Source: Dokdonella_A sp937902695
Lineage (GTDB): Bacteria > Pseudomonadota > Gammaproteobacteria > Xanthomonadales > Rhodanobacteraceae
Length of the DNA: 64,000 bases
NCBI GenBank assembly: GCA_048498135.1
Contig: JBEHYO010000001.1
Span: forward strand, 1 to 64,000
Reading direction: 5' to 3'
Shown here in pieces: positions 37,722-43,599 of this stretch; position 1 is the stretch's first letter, and each line of letters starts with the position of its first letter. Position numbers and translations under genes: made by a program. Under the pieces are notes generated by a model that saw only the letters and a program-made list of their open reading frames with translations, did no database searches and had not been told where the DNA came from.

Positions 37722-37727
37722 TAGACT
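37722..37727 (+). promoter_or_regulatory. Putative -10 of a leaderless rnfB transcript
   Basis: The hexamer TAGACT ends 8 bases before the rnfB ATG at 37736. A transcription start at the normal distance would fall at or next to that ATG, and no ribosome-binding site precedes it. A poor TTCGAC lies at 37700-37705 as a possible -35. Confidence 0.35.
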
Positions 37728-37735
37728 ATCCGCAG

Positions 37736-38365
37736 ATGGAAACCCCGCTCGCCGCACGCATCGATGCCCTGCTTCCGCAAACGCAATGCACGCGCTGCGG
37801 CTATCCGACCTGCCGCGCGTACGCCGATGCGATGGCGGCTGGCCAAACCGACATCAACCACTGCCCTCCGGGCGGCGCCGACGGCGTCGCCGCGCTGGCT
37901 GCGCTGCTCGACCGCGCGCCGAAGCCGCTCGATCCTGCGAACGGCATCGAGGCCCCGCCGCTCGTCGCGGTCATCGACGAGGCCATCTGCATCGGCTGCA
38001 CGAAATGCATCCAGGCATGTCCGGTCGATGCCATCGTCGGCGCCGGCAAGCGCATGCACACGATCATCGCGGCCGAGTGCACCGGCTGCGAGCTTTGCCT
38101 GCCGCCCTGCCCGGTGGACTGCATCGCGCTGGTGGCGATCGACGATGCGCCGCTCGCGCGAGGTGGCGTCATGGCGCGCGCCGCGCATGCTCGCGCGCGA
38201 TTCGACGCGCGCAGCGCGCGCCTCGAGCGCGAGCGCATCGTGCGCGAATCACGACGAACGGCGACCACAACTCGCGATGCGGCGCCGCCGATCACGCGCG
38301 CGGCCGTGCTCGATGCGATCGCGCGCGGCAAGGCGCGTCGCGAAGCGCTGAAGGGCGGTCGATGA
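37736..38365 (+). CDS. rnfB: RnfB-like ferredoxin without membrane anchor
   Basis: A 209-residue iron-sulphur protein related to RnfB/RsxB. Residues 10-45 hold the Fe-S domain with Cys18, Cys21, Cys26 and Cys43; two [4Fe-4S] ferredoxin motifs follow (Cys85-88-91-95 in CIGCTKCIQACP and Cys115-118-121-125 in CTGCELCLPPCP). The usual N-terminal membrane helix of RnfB is missing and the protein starts straight at the Fe-S domain, so it is soluble. No rnfA, C, D, G or E is near; only nth, which lies at the end of the rsx operon in E. coli, is retained and overlaps by 4 bases (ATGA). The tail is basic and Arg-rich. Confidence 0.92.
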   Translation: METPLAARIDALLPQTQCTRCGYPTCRAYADAMAAGQTDINHCPPGGADGVAALAALLDRAPKPLDPANGIEAPPLVAVIDEAICIGCTKCIQACPVDAIVGAGKRMHTIIAAECTGCELCLPPCPVDCIALVAIDDAPLARGGVMARAAHARARFDARSARLERERIVRESRRTATTTRDAAPPITRAAVLDAIARGKARREALKGGR

Positions 38366-39015
38366 AGCGCGGGAAGGTCGTCGAGCTGTTTCGTCGCCTG
38401 CAGGCGCTCGATCCGAACCCGACGACGGAGCTTCACTACAAGACGCCGTTCGAGCTCCTCGTCGCGGTGATCCTCTCGGCGCAGTCGACCGACGTCGGCG
38501 TAAACAAGGCGACGAAAAAGCTGTTCCCGGTCGCGCGCACGCCACAGAAAATGCTCGACCTCGGCGAGGAAGGCCTCAAGCGCTACATCGCGACGATCGG
38601 GCTCTACAACGCGAAGGCGAAGAACGTCATCGCGACGAGCCGCGCGCTGATAGAGCAGCACGGCGGCAAGGTGCCGCGCACACGCGAGGCGCTCGAGGCA
38701 CTGCCCGGCGTCGGGCGCAAGACTGCGAACGTCGTGCTGAACACGGCGTTCGGCGAGGAAACCATCGCGGTCGATACGCACATTTTTCGCGTGTCGAACC
38801 GGACCGGCCTTGCGCCGGGGAAGACCGTGCGCGCGGTCGAAGACAAGCTCGAGAAAGTCGTGCCGCCGGAGTTCAGGCGGAACGCGCATCACTGGCTGAT
38901 CCTGCACGGGCGCTACGTCTGCAAGGCCCGCAAGCCCAACTGTCCCGAATGTGCGATCCGCGATCTGTGCGCGTACAAGCACAAGACCCCGGGCGCGCTC
39001 GTCGTTCCCGCGTAA
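38362..39015 (+). CDS. nth: Endonuclease III
   Basis: Base-excision repair DNA glycosylase/AP lyase for oxidised pyrimidines. The 217 residues contain the helix-hairpin-helix LPGVGRKTANVVL with catalytic Lys120, catalytic Asp138 in VDTHIFRVSNR, and the [4Fe-4S] ligands Cys187, Cys194, Cys197 and Cys203 (C-x6-C-x2-C-x5-C). It is overlapped by rnfB, so it depends on that transcript. Its last codons and its TAA stop fall inside a REP palindrome that starts at about 39001, so the repeat supplies the C-terminal residues after GAL. Confidence 0.97.
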   Translation: MKRGKVVELFRRLQALDPNPTTELHYKTPFELLVAVILSAQSTDVGVNKATKKLFPVARTPQKMLDLGEEGLKRYIATIGLYNAKAKNVIATSRALIEQHGGKVPRTREALEALPGVGRKTANVVLNTAFGEETIAVDTHIFRVSNRTGLAPGKTVRAVEDKLEKVVPPEFRRNAHHWLILHGRYVCKARKPNCPECAIRDLCAYKHKTPGALVVPA

Positions 39016-39084
39016 GCGGGAACCCAGCGCCTCTTCAGCCGCCGAAGGCACTGGGTCCCCGCTTTCGCGGGGAGGACAAAAAAC
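39001..39084. repeat. REP-like inverted pair (family 2), overlapping the nth stop
   Basis: Two palindromes: GTTCCCGC-GTAA-GCGGGAAC and TCCCCGCTTTCGCGGGGA. They flank a spacer with CCGAAGGCACTGGG, as at 24462. The loop of the first palindrome (GTAA) contains the TAA stop codon of nth. Confidence 0.88.
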
Positions 39085-39174
39085 CGGCGTTGTCACAAAT
39101 CCGTCAAACCCGGTGCATAACCTGCTGGATTGGCCGCGCGCCGCCGCGCGGCAATTCTCGAGGAGACAAATACG

Positions 39175-39651
39175 ATGCGTGGTTCCACCCGGGCTCTCGT
39201 TCTGACCGCAGCGCTCGCCGCGTGTGCGCTGACGTCGGCGCACGCCGACGACACGTCCTCGCTCGAGGAGCGCATGTCGTACAAGGACTTCACGCGCTTG
39301 GGTCTCGACAAGCTGTCGCCGGAGCAGCTCAAGGGGCTCAACGAATGGATGAAGGCGCACGGCGGCGCCTGCCCGCCCGGCGCCGCGGCGGTCGGCGTCG
39401 CGCCGGCGGCGGGCGCCGCGGCGGCGGGCGACCATTACTCGGCGAAGCTCATCGGCGAGTTCAAGGGCTGGGAAAAAGGCACCGTGCTGCGTCTTGCCGA
39501 TGGCACCGCCTGGGAAGTCCGCGACGACGAGCCGTTCATCGCGCACTCGGCGGGCTCGCCGGTCATCACCGTCGACAAGAGCCTCATCGCCGGCTGGCGG
39601 CTTTCGGTCGCCGGCTACAACGAGGTCGCGCGCGTGATTCCTGCGAAATAG
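39175..39651 (+). CDS. Exported hypothetical protein
   Basis: A 158-residue protein with GAGGAGA before the ATG and a signal peptide (MRGSTRALVLTAALAACALTSAHA). A helical segment (SYKDFTRLGLDKLSPEQLKGLNEWM) resembles the short helix-turn-helix found before SH3-like exported domains in Xanthomonadales proteins. A Gly/Ala/Pro-rich linker follows, then a small beta domain (KLIGEFKGWEKGTVLRLADGTAW). I do not know a function. It ends just before a bidirectional terminator shared with the convergent porin gene. Confidence 0.82.
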   Translation: MRGSTRALVLTAALAACALTSAHADDTSSLEERMSYKDFTRLGLDKLSPEQLKGLNEWMKAHGGACPPGAAAVGVAPAAGAAAAGDHYSAKLIGEFKGWEKGTVLRLADGTAWEVRDDEPFIAHSAGSPVITVDKSLIAGWRLSVAGYNEVARVIPAK

Positions 39652-39678
39652 GCATGCCGGGCTTCCCGCGCACGAAAA

Positions 39679-39707
39679 AAAACGGCTGGCGCGAAGCCAG
39701 CCGTTTT
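39679..39707. terminator. Bidirectional intrinsic terminator
   Basis: Perfect 12-base stem AAAACGGCTGGC/GCCAGCCGTTTT with loop GCGAA. An A run precedes it and TTTTCGTTT follows, so it works on paper for both the plus-strand exported-protein gene and the minus-strand porin gene. Confidence 0.85.
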
Positions 39708-39733
39708 CGTTTGCAGGACGCTTCGCCGCGATC

Positions 39734-40774
39734 CTAGAAGTTGACCTCGGTGTAGATGCCGATCTCGTCGGTCTTGATTTTCTGGAACACGGGATTGCCG
39801 TCGGTGTTGAGCGGGCTCGACTTCGCCTGCTCGTGCTTCCAGACGCCGGCGAGGCGGATGCCCTTGCGGACGTTCCACTCGATGCCGGCGTTGTAGTACT
39901 GGTCCTTCGCGGTCGGATCGATGTCCTTGGAGAGCTTGACGTCGTCGTAGCGCGCGAAGACGCCCCACTCCGGCGTGAACGCCCAGCTGCCCCACACGGA
40001 CCAGCCGTCGGACGTATCCTTCGGGACCTTCGTGACCTGGTTCCAGTTGTCCGCCGAGAAATACTCGCCGCCGACGCGGAACGGACCCGACTTCCACGCG
40101 ATCATCGCGTCCCAGCGCTGCGCGTCGTGCTTGGACGGCGCCGATTCGATGTCCGAGCCGCGGTCGCCGTTGTACCAGCCGCCGGCCAGCATCAGGCCCT
40201 CGATCGGCTGGAAGCCGACGCGGCCTTCGAAGTCCATGCCGGAGCTGCGCGAAGGATTCTTGTAGCCGCCGCCGTTCACGACCGACGCTGCGTAGTTGAA
40301 CATGCCGTTGGTGACCGAGAAGGCGTGCAGGCCCCAGTCCGCCGAGTTGGCGAACTTGAGGCGGTCGGTGACGGTCGGGTCGATGTAGCGGTAGCCGTAC
40401 CAGCTTTCGACGAACGGGATCCACGGCATGTCGCTCGAGCCGCCGCGCGCGATGAAGTAGTCGTCGAGCTTGGCCTGCACGTAGGCTTTCTTGACGAAGA
40501 GCTGCGTCTCCGAATCGTTGGAAACGTAGTTGAAGTCGGTCGTGATGTCCGCCGACCAGATGTCGTCGAACTTGTGATCGATGATGATGTAGAAGCGCTT
40601 GACGTCGAAGCCGGTGCCGTCGGCGTCGGTCGTGTTGCCGTTCTTGTCCTGGCTGATGTTCGAGAAATCGGCGTACATCCTGCCGCCGACCGTGGTGGCG
40701 TCGTCCGCCCAAGCGGCCTGTGCCACGAAACCGAGCGCCGCGGCGACGCCCGCAGCAACCAGATGTTGACGCAT
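39734..40774 (-). CDS. Outer-membrane porin (OprP/OprO-like beta-barrel)
   Basis: A 346-residue exported protein with GGGAG upstream of the start at 40774 and a signal peptide (MRQHLVAAGVAAALGFVAQAAWA). The mature part begins VGGRMYADFSNI and runs as alternating amphipathic strands (FYIIIDHKFDDIWSADITTDF, KKAYVQAKLDDYFIARGG), ending in the terminal Phe expected for outer-membrane insertion (IYTEVNF). This matches the phosphate-selective porin O/P fold. It stands alone, 20 kb from pstSCAB, so phosphate specificity is only suggested by family. A 624-base gap without a gene lies upstream of it. Confidence 0.9.
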   Translation of the reverse strand: MRQHLVAAGVAAALGFVAQAAWADDATTVGGRMYADFSNISQDKNGNTTDADGTGFDVKRFYIIIDHKFDDIWSADITTDFNYVSNDSETQLFVKKAYVQAKLDDYFIARGGSSDMPWIPFVESWYGYRYIDPTVTDRLKFANSADWGLHAFSVTNGMFNYAASVVNGGGYKNPSRSSGMDFEGRVGFQPIEGLMLAGGWYNGDRGSDIESAPSKHDAQRWDAMIAWKSGPFRVGGEYFSADNWNQVTKVPKDTSDGWSVWGSWAFTPEWGVFARYDDVKLSKDIDPTAKDQYYNAGIEWNVRKGIRLAGVWKHEQAKSSPLNTDGNPVFQKIKTDEIGIYTEVNF

Positions 40775-40989
40775 GTCGAGTGCTCCCATGAGCAGTTGTT
40801 GGATTTCGAAGAAAACCGGCTCGCGCGGCCGGCTTTTCCCGCATCGCCCGATAAGAAATCGTTAGGCGCGCGAACGGAGCGCAGGATGAGAGCCGTCCAT
40901 TACGGTTCGATTGATTCCGCGTGACAGAAAAAAGTCAGGCGATCCCGTACCGGCGCCGGATCGATCGCGACGCATGCCGCAGATCCCGG

Positions 40990-41146
40990 CGCGGCGACGC
41001 GCCTGGGCACCGGCCTCTGTCAACAAGCCGCAACATCGCGTGCGCATCATGCGCGGCGTTTTGGCGGGAACAGCGCACCGATGCAGGACGCATCCGCTCC
41101 CCGCAAAGCGCACTCTCCCTGGGACGCCTCGCGCGTCCCTTTTTTT
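40990..41146 (+). ncRNA. Candidate small RNA ending in an orphan terminator
   Basis: The 3' end is well defined by the terminator at 41121-41146. No plus-strand gene lies upstream (the porin reads away), so some short transcript should end here. The 5' end is a guess and the sequence matches no RNA family that I recognise. Confidence 0.3.
41121..41146 (+). terminator. Orphan intrinsic terminator
   Basis: Stem GGGACGC/GCGTCCC (7 base pairs), loop CTCGC, followed by seven Ts. It is correctly built for the plus strand only and lies 252 bases before the metallophore precursor gene. An attenuated leader or an independent small RNA would both explain it. Confidence 0.75.
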
Positions 41147-41289
41147 GTCCGAAAGATTTCCGATCCGGCCTCGGTCTTGAAGCTCGTCCGCGCTCGCTGC
41201 GATGCAGCAAAGCCACGAGGAGGGCCGCGCGCGACGAAACGTGCGAACTGGATGCATCCGCGCCGGTCCGTAGCACGTACTTCGATTTC

Positions 41290-41316
41290 GTAACACCCGC
41301 CCGCGCTGAACGGATT
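41290..41316 (+). promoter_or_regulatory. Candidate ECF sigma promoter of the metallophore operon
   Basis: GTAACA at 41290-41295 and CGGATT at 41311-41316, 15 bases apart, about 85 bases before the precursor gene. Bufferin clusters in other bacteria are often driven by ECF sigma factors with a GTAAC-type -35. The match is short and by eye; no sigma or anti-sigma gene is in the window. Confidence 0.3.
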
Positions 41317-41398
41317 AGGGTACGCACGGGCGAGAGCGCCGGAGACCGGCCTTACCACCACCGAGCAACCGCTCGCGATCACTCACGGAGATACACGC

Positions 41399-41824
41399 AT
41401 GTCCAGCAAGATCGGCAATACCCTCAGCGTCGCCATCGGCGCCGCCGTCATCGGTTCGTTCTCGCTCGGCCAGCTCGCCGCGGCGAGCCCCGTGTTCCAG
41501 GCCAGCGATCTCGCCTCGGGCTACATGCTCGCGGCAGCTCCGGAAGGCAAATGCGGCGAAGGCAAATGCGGCGTCGCCAAGATGGACAAGGACAAGGACG
41601 GCAAGGTGTCGATGTCCGAAGCGATGGCCGGCGGCTTCAGCGAGAGCCAGGTCAAGGCATGGGACAAGGACAACGACGGCTCGCTCGATGCCAACGAGCT
41701 CAAGGCCATGCACGCGATCATGGACGGCGGCGCCATGAAGAAGAAGGGAGCGGAAGGCTCCTGTGGCGGCGACAAGGCCGACAAGAAGAAAGGCGCCGAA
41801 GGCAGCTGCGGCGGCTCCATCTGA
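41399..41824 (+). CDS. hvfA: Bufferin/HvfA-type RiPP metallophore precursor with embedded EF-hand pair
   Basis: A 141-residue exported precursor peptide. The N-terminal signal region (MSSKIGNTLSVAIGAAVIGSFSLGQLAAA) and the leader-like ASGYMLAAAP precede EGKCGEGKCG at 49-58. Cys in EGKCG is the residue converted to an oxazolone-thioamide or related heterocycle in HvfA/bufferin peptides, giving copper binding. Unusually, residues 63-74 (DKDKDGKVSMSE) and 89-100 (DKDNDGSLDANE) are two canonical 12-residue EF-hand loops, after which come two EGSCG motifs (119-123 and 134-138). So four candidate modified Cys sites flank a calcium-binding pair. The stop overlaps the hvfB start (TGATG). The precursor role is well supported by hvfB and hvfC; the EF-hand role is unknown. 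Confidence 0.9.
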   Translation: MSSKIGNTLSVAIGAAVIGSFSLGQLAAASPVFQASDLASGYMLAAAPEGKCGEGKCGVAKMDKDKDGKVSMSEAMAGGFSESQVKAWDKDNDGSLDANELKAMHAIMDGGAMKKKGAEGSCGGDKADKKKGAEGSCGGSI

Positions 41825-42687
41825 TGCGTCACGCGAGTCCTCGCCCGATTCACGGCGCGGGACTCGGCCTGCGGCGGGCCTTGCTCGGCCCGCTGCAGGA
41901 TACGTTTTCGTCCGAAAGCGCGGCACCGATCGATTTCTTCGAGATCGCGCCCGAGAACTGGATCGGCGTCGGCGGGCAGTTCGGCCGCACGCTGCGCGCG
42001 CTCACCGAGCGCCATCCGTTCGTCTGCCACGGTCTTTCGCTCTCGCTCGGCGGTCGCGATCCGCTCGACGAGACGCTGCTCGCGAAGATCCGCCGCCTGC
42101 TCGACACGCACGGCATCGCGATCTACTCCGAGCACCTCTCGTATTGCGCCGACGAAGGCCATCTCTACGACCTGATGCCGATTCCGTTCACCGACGAAGC
42201 CGTGCACCACGCCGCCCGCCGCATCCGGCAGGCGCAGGAAATCCTCGGGCAGCGCATCGCGGTCGAGAACGTCTCGTACTACGCGGCACCGGGCCAGGCG
42301 ATGCGCGAGATCGACTTCGTCAACGCCGTCGTCGCCGAAGCCGATTGCGACCTCCTGCTCGACGTCAACAACATCTACGTCAACAGCATCAACCACCGCT
42401 ACGACGCCGGCGCCTTTCTCGACGCGCTGCCCGGCGATCGCGTCGCGTACATCCATGTTGCAGGCCACTACGACGAAGCGCCGGACCTCAAGGTCGACAC
42501 GCACGGCGCGCCGGTCATCGATCCCGTCTGGCAGCTCCTCGAGCGCGCCTACGCGCGATTCGGCGTGCGCCCGACACTGATCGAACGCGATTTCAACTTT
42601 CCGCCGCTCGCCGAGCTCGTCGGCGAGGTCGCGCACGCGCGCGGACTCCAGCGCGCGCACGAAATGCCCGATGTCCGCAGCGCCTGA
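41824..42687 (+). CDS. hvfB: DUF692/MNIO family RiPP-modifying iron oxidase (BufB/HvfB)
   Basis: A 287-residue multinuclear non-haem iron oxidase that modifies Cys residues of the precursor peptide. The TIM-barrel metal-ligand blocks are visible in order: FFEIAPENWIG, VCHGLSLSLGG, YSEHLSYC, VENVSYYA, LLDVNNIYVNSINH, IHVAGH, VDTHGAPV and TLIERDFNFPP. The start overlaps the precursor stop, and the end overlaps hvfC by 17 bases, which indicates strict coupling. The genes here are in A-B-C order; the DoxX-like HvfD seen in some clusters is absent. Enzyme family is certain; the exact modification made here is inferred from relatives. Confidence 0.95.
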   Translation: MRHASPRPIHGAGLGLRRALLGPLQDTFSSESAAPIDFFEIAPENWIGVGGQFGRTLRALTERHPFVCHGLSLSLGGRDPLDETLLAKIRRLLDTHGIAIYSEHLSYCADEGHLYDLMPIPFTDEAVHHAARRIRQAQEILGQRIAVENVSYYAAPGQAMREIDFVNAVVAEADCDLLLDVNNIYVNSINHRYDAGAFLDALPGDRVAYIHVAGHYDEAPDLKVDTHGAPVIDPVWQLLERAYARFGVRPTLIERDFNFPPLAELVGEVAHARGLQRAHEMPDVRSA

Positions 42688-43441
42688 CAGCTCGACGGGC
42701 GCGCTGCAGCGCGCGTTCGCGGCACACATCCGCGATCCCGCGCAGGTTCCCGCCCCCACCGGCATCGAGGCGCGCCGCATCGGCGTCTACACCGAGCTCT
42801 TCTTCAACAACATCGAGAGCCTGGTCTCGGCCAACTTCCCGGTGATCCGCACGCTCTACGACGACACCGCCTGGCGCGATCTCGTGCGCGCGTTCTATCG
42901 CGACCATCGCTGCCACACCCCGCTCTTCACCGACATCGCGCGCGAGTTCATCCGCCATCTCGAAACGCGGGCCGCGGCGAACGCCGGCGATCCGCCGTTT
43001 CTGGTCGAGCTCGCGCACTACGAATGGTCCGAGCTCGCGCTCTCGCTCGACGAAGCCGATCTCGCGACGATCGAGCGCGACGCGCACGGCGACGTCGTCG
43101 ACGGGATCCCGCTCGCCTCGCCGCTCGCGCGCGTGCTCGCGTATCGCTTCCCGGTGCATCGCATCTCGGCCGATTTCCGGCCCATCGAGCCGCCGGAACA
43201 GCCGACGCTGATCCTGCTCACGCGCGACGGCGCCGATGCGCTGCACTTCCTCGAGATCGACGCGCTGACCGCGCTCCTGATCGAGCGCCTGCAGCAGAAC
43301 ACCACCCGCTCGGGTCGCGCATGCCTCGATGCGCTGCTGACCGAGCTCGGTCGCGACGAGCCGGCGCTGCGCGACTCCGGGCTCGCCATCCTCCGGCACC
43401 TTCGCGAGCGCGACGCGCTGCTGGGCACGCGCATTCATTGA
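42671..43441 (+). CDS. hvfC: DUF2063 RiPP recognition/maturation partner (BufC/HvfC)
   Basis: A 256-residue partner protein that presents the precursor to the DUF692 oxidase. The N-terminal DUF2063 domain is recognisable (GIEARRIGVYTELFFNNIESLVSANFPVIRTLYDD, then FYRDHRCHTPLFTDIAREFIRHL and PPFLVELAHYEWSELAL). The C-terminal half (about 165-256) is the winged or RRE-like part typical of the longer HvfC form. It starts inside the end of hvfB. The next gene starts 158 bases later on the same strand. Essential for the modification in studied systems, which is family knowledge. Confidence 0.94.
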   Translation: MSAAPDSSTGALQRAFAAHIRDPAQVPAPTGIEARRIGVYTELFFNNIESLVSANFPVIRTLYDDTAWRDLVRAFYRDHRCHTPLFTDIAREFIRHLETRAAANAGDPPFLVELAHYEWSELALSLDEADLATIERDAHGDVVDGIPLASPLARVLAYRFPVHRISADFRPIEPPEQPTLILLTRDGADALHFLEIDALTALLIERLQQNTTRSGRACLDALLTELGRDEPALRDSGLAILRHLRERDALLGTRIH

Positions 43442-43484
43442 GTTCCGCCGGCGGCCTCTGGATCGGCCCGATGCCCGGGCCCTG

Positions 43485-43491
43485 CTAGACT
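43485..43491 (+). promoter_or_regulatory. Possible extended -10 before the sulfotransferase array
   Basis: TGCTAGACT followed by CGCGGCTCG lies in the 158-base gap before the first array gene. A near-identical TGCTAAGCTCGCGCTC is at 50205-50220, before the fourth gene. No good -35 is seen, and the match may simply reflect the array's duplication. Confidence 0.3.
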
Positions 43492-43599
43492 CGCGGCTCG
43501 ATCTTCTGGCCACGGCAGGCGAACGGCGATCCGGTTGCGTGCGGCAGCGGCACCCGCAGCGCGCCGCCGACGCCCGGGCGACCGGCCCTCCGAGCACCG

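Larger units (their letters stand above)
40775..41398. other. Gene-free 624-base interval
   Basis: No convincing coding sequence lies here; the short open frames lack ribosome-binding sites and family signal. It holds the porin promoter region on the minus strand, a strong orphan terminator at 41121-41146 and a possible ECF-type promoter at 41290-41316 for the metallophore genes. Confidence 0.6.

Noticed and set aside
34946..37735. Long plus-strand open frame running into rnfB
   Set aside because: Antisense to the secreted-protein gene and low-complexity; rnfB begins at the ATG at 37736, where the Fe-S domain starts.
40911..41180. Small protein gene in the gap before hvfA
   Set aside because: No ribosome-binding site, biased composition, and the strong terminator lies inside the frame.
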